DNA of 64,000 nucleotides, taken from assembly GCA_003260075.1 (NCBI GenBank), contig QLIY01000410.1, positions 1-64,000 on the forward strand, given 5' to 3'. How positions within the stretch are numbered: the first letter of the stretch is position 1; the number at the start of each line of letters is the position of its first letter. Position numbers and translations under genes: made by a program. Below the pieces are notes generated by a model that saw only the letters and a list, made by a program, of their open reading frames with translations, did no database searches and had not been told where the DNA came from. Below are positions 62,101 through 64,000 of this stretch, one piece after another. The DNA comes from Phallusia mammillata. Taxonomy: Eukaryota; Chordata; Ascidiacea; Phlebobranchia; Ascidiidae.

Positions 62101-63993
62101 ACAGCGCCCGTCGGACATTTTACGTCACGAGCAGTAACTCCAGCGCAGTAAATCAATATCGATTTTTTCGTCCCCACAGGACAGCCCCCTGAAGGCGGTA
62201 CAAATGCTCTGGGTCAACCTGATTATGGACACGCTCGCCTCTCTAGCGCTCTCTACCGAACAGCCCACCGACGCCTTGCTGCTAAGGAAACCGTACGGAC
62301 GTAACAAGGCCCTTATTTCACGCACAATGACTAAGAATATTCTCGGACATGCCGTATACCAACTTATCGTTATTTTTGTTCTTCTCTTCGCAGGTGAGTT
62401 TGATTTAAAAATTATCTGTTTAATGAAATCTCCTTTCAAGTAAAACAACTGCGGTCATTAAAATAAAAAACACAGTGACAGATTTAGTGGTTTTTACACT
62501 GAATTTTCTTGAACTAGGTGGCGGGTTAGATTTTGATATAGTTTTTGATTTTACCCTACAACTACAAAAAATGTACGTGTGACTTGAAAAGTATCTGTAA
62601 ACAGTAAAATTTTTTGCTTAGCCTAATTTTGGGTATTTGTTTTTTCCATTTACACAATTTAAAAGAAGTGAAATTGCAAAACAATTTGAAAGAAAGTGAA
62701 ATAGTCAAACATTTTTTGACTTTCTGGTCGAGGGTAAAAAGGTCATAAACCAATTTCTCAATAAACTTTACAAATTTCCCATCAATGTGGCACAAAATCT
62801 GTCATCGTAAATAGCAAATGCCAACGCAATGAGTATACAATTCACTCAGGGTGCATTGCAGCATATTTCTTTTTGCACTTTGTACCGCTATTAATAGATC
62901 GACTTCCTTTTCGAAATGTCGCTCTGCTGCTGATATCTGCCAGGAAATACAGAAAGGTTATAGTTAAGCTGACAAAGGATGAGCATTATAACCTAACCCG
63001 TCTGTCGGACTATTATCATCTGCTGCGACTTGCGTTTGCATATATCGAACATTTACAATCTAGAGTTTGGCCTTATGTAGGGTACCTCCATGTTGCATTT
63101 AAGTTGAGTCTTACCACTATTTTGGTTGAAAATCGACCGATTATGCTTTTTAGGACGTGTTTTGGCTAGTTAAGTGCGTCAAATCAACTGACCAATTATA
63201 ACGTGATAATGTGACTATAACCACTTTATGTACTAAACACAATCAGCGCTGTGTGCAAAGTATATGTTTTCCGTTTAGCCTAATATTAAAGGTGTTTCGG
63301 TCACAAACAAGGTTATACTTGCATCAATAACAAACAAAAACGATTCTAAAGATCTGTATATTCCTAGCATTTTGCCGCTTATTTGGTTTGGGCCAAACGT
63401 TTTTTAAATAGGTACACGAACGGTTCAATGGTGCCACAAAATTACGGATGCTATTAATACCAACATCTTTCGTTTCTAGAAAAAAACTGCACAAATTTGC
63501 ACTAATACAGATTAAGGCAGTAATGAAACATTAAAAACTTATATGTTTTGTCACAGGCGACGTAAAAAATACCTTCTAAAAAGATTCATGGCCTTTTCGC
63601 CAATGCTCGGTTTTGGCCCAACTTTTTTAATTTAGTACTTTAAAAACTTCAAAGCTGATAACGTATACTGGTATACTAACAACTTTATCCTGAAATCGCA
63701 CACAAATTTTCCTTACTATAGATTACGACAGTAATGCTGCAATCAATTTTTTAGGCTTAATGCTCGTATTTTTTGTCACAGGCGACGTGTTGTTCGACAT
63801 CGACAGCGGCCGTGTCCAGGGTTTACACTCCGCTCCCACTCAACATTTTACTATTATTTTCAATACCTTCGTGCTTATGCAAATCTTCAACGAGATTAAC
63901 GCCCGCAAGATTCACGGGGAACGGGACGTATTTAGCGGGATCTTTACGAACCCAATCTTCTGCAGTATTTTGATCGGAACCTTAGTTCTCCAG
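42186..63993 (+). CDS. ATP2B: Plasma-membrane calcium-transporting ATPase (PMCA), 3' end outside the window
   Basis: Eighteen coding exons, 1040 aa in frame: 42186-42381, 42690-42884, 43150-43416, 44775-44900, 45058-45168, 45409-45483, 46065-46283, 47021-47235, 48355-48442, 49579-49736, 50527-50661, 52352-52458, 54144-54378, 56034-56213, 56900-57094, 59285-59476 (or its copy 59862-60053), 62180-62393 and 63782-63993. A non-coding acceptor at 42127/42128 precedes the start. P-type ATPase landmarks: TGES, PEGLP in helix 4, DKTGTLT with the phosphorylated Asp at about residue 495, KTECALL and YTKGAS in the nucleotide domain, [12 protein letters not shown] at the hinge, and the VNLIMDT helix. It exports Ca2+ from the cytosol using ATP. 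The sequence fits PMCA rather than SERCA by its N-terminus, its long loop before helix 3 and [14 protein letters not shown]. The last helices and the calmodulin-binding tail are missing at the right edge. Confidence 0.98.
42443..42465. repeat. TA microsatellite
   Basis: Uninterrupted TA dinucleotide repeat of about 11 units in PMCA intron 1. Confidence 0.9.
43150..45168 (+). CDS. ATP2B: PMCA exons 3-5: helix 2 and actuator domain
   Basis: Exon 3 (43150-43416) holds an extracellular loop and helix 2 ([20 protein letters not shown]), then the start of the actuator domain. Exon 4 (44775-44900) has the dephosphorylation motif SLTGES. Exon 5 (45058-45168) completes the actuator domain with [17 protein letters not shown]. 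All internal junctions are phase 1. Confidence 0.95.
44499..44774. repeat. Direct duplication joined by a 10-C placeholder, with a broken copy of the exon 4 start
   Basis: The sequence TTTGTTAGGATATTCAG to GTAGGTGACCTACTACC occurs before the C run (44640-44649) and again after it with few mismatches. The first copy therefore contains the acceptor and first 14 bases of PMCA exon 4 (about 44626-44639) and stops at the placeholder. Only the second copy leads into a full exon. Confidence 0.82.
45409..46283 (+). CDS. ATP2B: PMCA exons 6-7: splice-site-A region and phospholipid-sensitive loop
   Basis: Exon 6 (45409-45483) is 75 nt, phase 1 to 1, encoding a Ser/Lys/Asn-rich insert ([16 protein letters not shown]) that could be skipped without frameshift. 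Exon 7 (46065-46283) encodes a long acidic then basic loop ([20 protein letters not shown]) leading to helix 3. In vertebrate PMCAs this loop is where alternative splicing at site A and acidic-lipid binding occur; that it does so here is inferred from position. Confidence 0.9.
46522..46703. repeat. Direct duplication joined by a C-run placeholder
   Basis: AATAGCGTTATTGCG to ATTGCGCGTGCCA-GGTTTTC occurs on both sides of the C run at 46611-46622. Intron 7 of PMCA; no exon affected. Confidence 0.8.
47021..47235 (+). CDS. ATP2B: PMCA exon 8: helices 3 and 4 with the PEGLP calcium-site motif
   Basis: Encodes [20 protein letters not shown] (helix 3), an extracellular loop, and helix 4 ending [19 protein letters not shown]. 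The PEGL break in helix 4 is the ion-binding feature of P2-type calcium pumps. Confidence 0.95.
47519..47818. mobile_element. hAT-like MITE in PMCA intron 8
   Basis: Starts CAGGCACGCGTGCCGAGG and ends GAGGTTGCCGAACCCTG. The terminal inverted match is short (CAGG), but the flanking 8-bp repeat TTCTAGAC is perfect (47511-47518 and 47819-47826). Confidence 0.65.
48355..49736 (+). CDS. ATP2B: PMCA exons 9-10: phosphorylation site
   Basis: Exon 9 (48355-48442) ends with AICSDKT plus one base, and exon 10 (49579-49736) begins by completing GTLTTNRM. The intron therefore splits the catalytic DKTGTLT motif just after Thr. The phosphorylated Asp is at about residue 495. Exon 10 then continues into the nucleotide-binding domain. 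Confidence 0.96.
50062..50331. mobile_element. Degenerate hAT-like MITE in PMCA intron 10
   Basis: Ends CCGTGGTTCCTAAAC and GGTTCGGAACCACTG are imperfect inverted copies. The flanks AGCTAGTG and AGCTAAAG match at 6 of 8. The interior shares TAAACCATACAAAGATCATT with a fragment at about 54420-54587. Confidence 0.55.
50527..52458 (+). CDS. ATP2B: PMCA exons 11-12: nucleotide-binding domain
   Basis: Exon 11 (50527-50661) contains [14 protein letters not shown], the region labelled by FITC in P-type pumps. Exon 12 (52352-52458) contains [11 protein letters not shown] and [13 protein letters not shown], with the KGAS ATP-contact motif. Exon 12 ends in phase 2. Confidence 0.95.
52786..52915. repeat. 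Direct duplication joined by a 10-C placeholder
   Basis: ACAGGGCTTGAAAACCCTG and the following bases up to GTGTGCCCAT occur on both sides of the C run at 52846-52855, with one difference. Intronic. Confidence 0.82.
53069..53131. other. Assembly gap placeholder (63 C)
   Basis: Homopolymer of C in PMCA intron 12, flanked by similar TGTAACAGTA words. It is the C-strand counterpart of the long G runs in the left half. Confidence 0.78.
54144..56213 (+). CDS. ATP2B: PMCA exons 13-14: nucleotide to phosphorylation domain
   Basis: Exon 13 (54144-54378) contains [13 protein letters not shown] and GIEDPVRPE. Exon 14 (56034-56213) contains [20 protein letters not shown], then DNVNTAR and GKEFNRRI. These are standard PMCA segments leading to the hinge. 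Confidence 0.95.
54420..54587. mobile_element. Fragment of the degenerate hAT-like MITE family
   Basis: Shares TAAACCATACAAAGATCATT with the element at 50062-50331 and ends TTGAGAACCACTG. The left end is missing. Confidence 0.5.
55824..55882. repeat. Truncated copy of a TCCTATACAGGTCG repeat
   Basis: About 59 bases (ATAGAGCTCTTCT to CCTATACAGGTCG) are closely repeated at 58150-58208. The ends resemble Penelope-like or retrozyme repeat ends, on the minus strand. This copy stops before the CTGATGA core. Confidence 0.5.
56900..57094 (+). CDS. ATP2B: PMCA exon 15: hinge
   Basis: Encodes [20 protein letters not shown] and [20 protein letters not shown], the Mg2+-binding hinge of the phosphorylation domain. 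Phase 0 at both ends. Confidence 0.97.
57596..57720. mobile_element. Left-end fragment of a hAT-like MITE
   Basis: CAGGGGCGTGCAACATACGG followed by CCCGCGGGCC matches the left end of the element at 25242. No right end was found; the limit is approximate. The stretch just upstream (57240-57580) is rich in CCCGAAC/GCCCGAG words and may be another decayed repeat. Confidence 0.5.
58099..58148. repeat. 25-bp tandem duplication
   Basis: ACGACAGAAAAAGTCTGATT plus five more bases, then a second copy differing by one base. Positions 58099-58123 and 58124-58148. Confidence 0.8.
58150..58225 (-). ncRNA. Possible decayed hammerhead-ribozyme-like repeat
   Basis: On the minus strand the sequence reads CTGATGA (58212-58218), then AGGCGACC, TGTATAGGACGTCG and AGACG. 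CTGATGA is the first conserved hammerhead core, and CGAC...GTCG could be helix II. The second core should be GAAA and is here AGAC, so catalysis is doubtful. Similar repeats in other animals are attached to Penelope-like elements or retrozymes (recalled family knowledge). A shorter copy is at 55824-55882. Confidence 0.25.
59285..59476 (+). CDS. ATP2B: PMCA exon 16, copy A
   Basis: 192 nt, phase 0 to 0: begins [20 protein letters not shown] and ends in helix 5 ([15 protein letters not shown]). The donor is GC (AAG then GCAAGT) rather than GT. It is translated identically in copy B, so only one should be used in the gene model. Confidence 0.9.
59862..60053 (+). CDS. ATP2B: PMCA exon 16, copy B (probable assembly duplicate)
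   Basis: It encodes the same protein as copy A and has the same GC donor. Including both would insert a second 64-residue hinge and helix 5 in frame, which no P-type ATPase is known to have. Flanking C placeholders point to an unmerged haplotype. Confidence 0.8.
60267..61620. repeat. Cluster of overlapping, placeholder-joined duplications
   Basis: C runs at 60672-60682, 60883-60893 and 61382-61392. TATTATTTGTACGGACAAAT to GCATGGCACGG occurs at 60267 and 60783. CTGGGCCAGTC to AACCTTTTC occurs at 60539 and 60893. GCGTTTTATAAGACACTC to ACGCGTTTGCTTTAT occurs at about 61163 and 61393. The contig order may be scrambled here; no exon lies inside. Confidence 0.8.
62180..62393 (+). CDS. ATP2B: PMCA exon 17: helices 6-7
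   Basis: [18 protein letters not shown] contains the ion-binding helix 6 (N and D of VNLIMD). It then reads [18 protein letters not shown] and helix 7 ([16 protein letters not shown]). The acceptor is CCCCACAG. Confidence 0.97.
63782..63993 (+). CDS. ATP2B: PMCA exon 18: helix 8 region, last exon in the window
   Basis: Encodes [36 protein letters not shown] and [18 protein letters not shown], typical of PMCA helices 7-9. It ends at a GTATGT donor in phase 0, seven bases before the window edge. The gene continues outside. Confidence 0.97.
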
Positions 63994-64000
63994 GTATGTC

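Overview
This window is animal nuclear DNA: AT-rich, intron-dense, with GT-AG splice sites and no bacterial operon structure. Gene content and compact introns suggest a chordate-like invertebrate, most likely an ascidian tunicate. That taxonomic call is inference, because nothing in the sequence names the organism.

Layout. 1-3.9 kb is packed with small DNA transposons, including one three-level nest. LIN37 (DREAM/MuvB subunit, + strand, 7 exons, 244 aa) lies at 4057-6423. An XBP1-like bZIP gene (- strand, one open exon) lies at 8370-9746. About 11.5 kb without a recognisable gene follows. At 21331-32688 (- strand, 23 exons, about 1014 aa) there is a secreted mosaic protease inhibitor: a signal peptide, twelve antistasin-type motifs, five Kunitz domains in repeated three-exon modules, and a C-terminal thyroglobulin type-1 domain. 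IDI1 (isopentenyl-diphosphate isomerase, + strand, 5 exons, 247 aa) is at 35257-36852. The plasma-membrane calcium ATPase gene (PMCA/ATP2B, + strand) runs from 42186 past the right edge; 18 coding exons (1040 aa) are inside and the last membrane helices and calmodulin-binding tail lie outside.

The genes do not form a pathway together. They are independent housekeeping genes (LIN37, IDI1, PMCA), a stress-type bZIP factor and one secreted inhibitor. The inhibitor combines three unrelated protease-inhibitor folds in one chain and is the most unusual biology here.

Assembly quality matters for any reading of this window. Many G or C homopolymers are almost certainly gap placeholders: the short ones are 10 bases (plus native neighbours) and usually sit between near-identical direct duplications, and the long ones (53-93) interrupt coding sequence. 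All are G up to 31.25 kb and all are C from 44.64 kb on, which suggests that an inverted contig join lies between. Consequences include a false polyproline tract in XBP1, a broken third Kunitz exon and a duplicated PMCA exon. At least ten hAT-like MITEs, most with 8-bp target duplications, can be delimited by eye.
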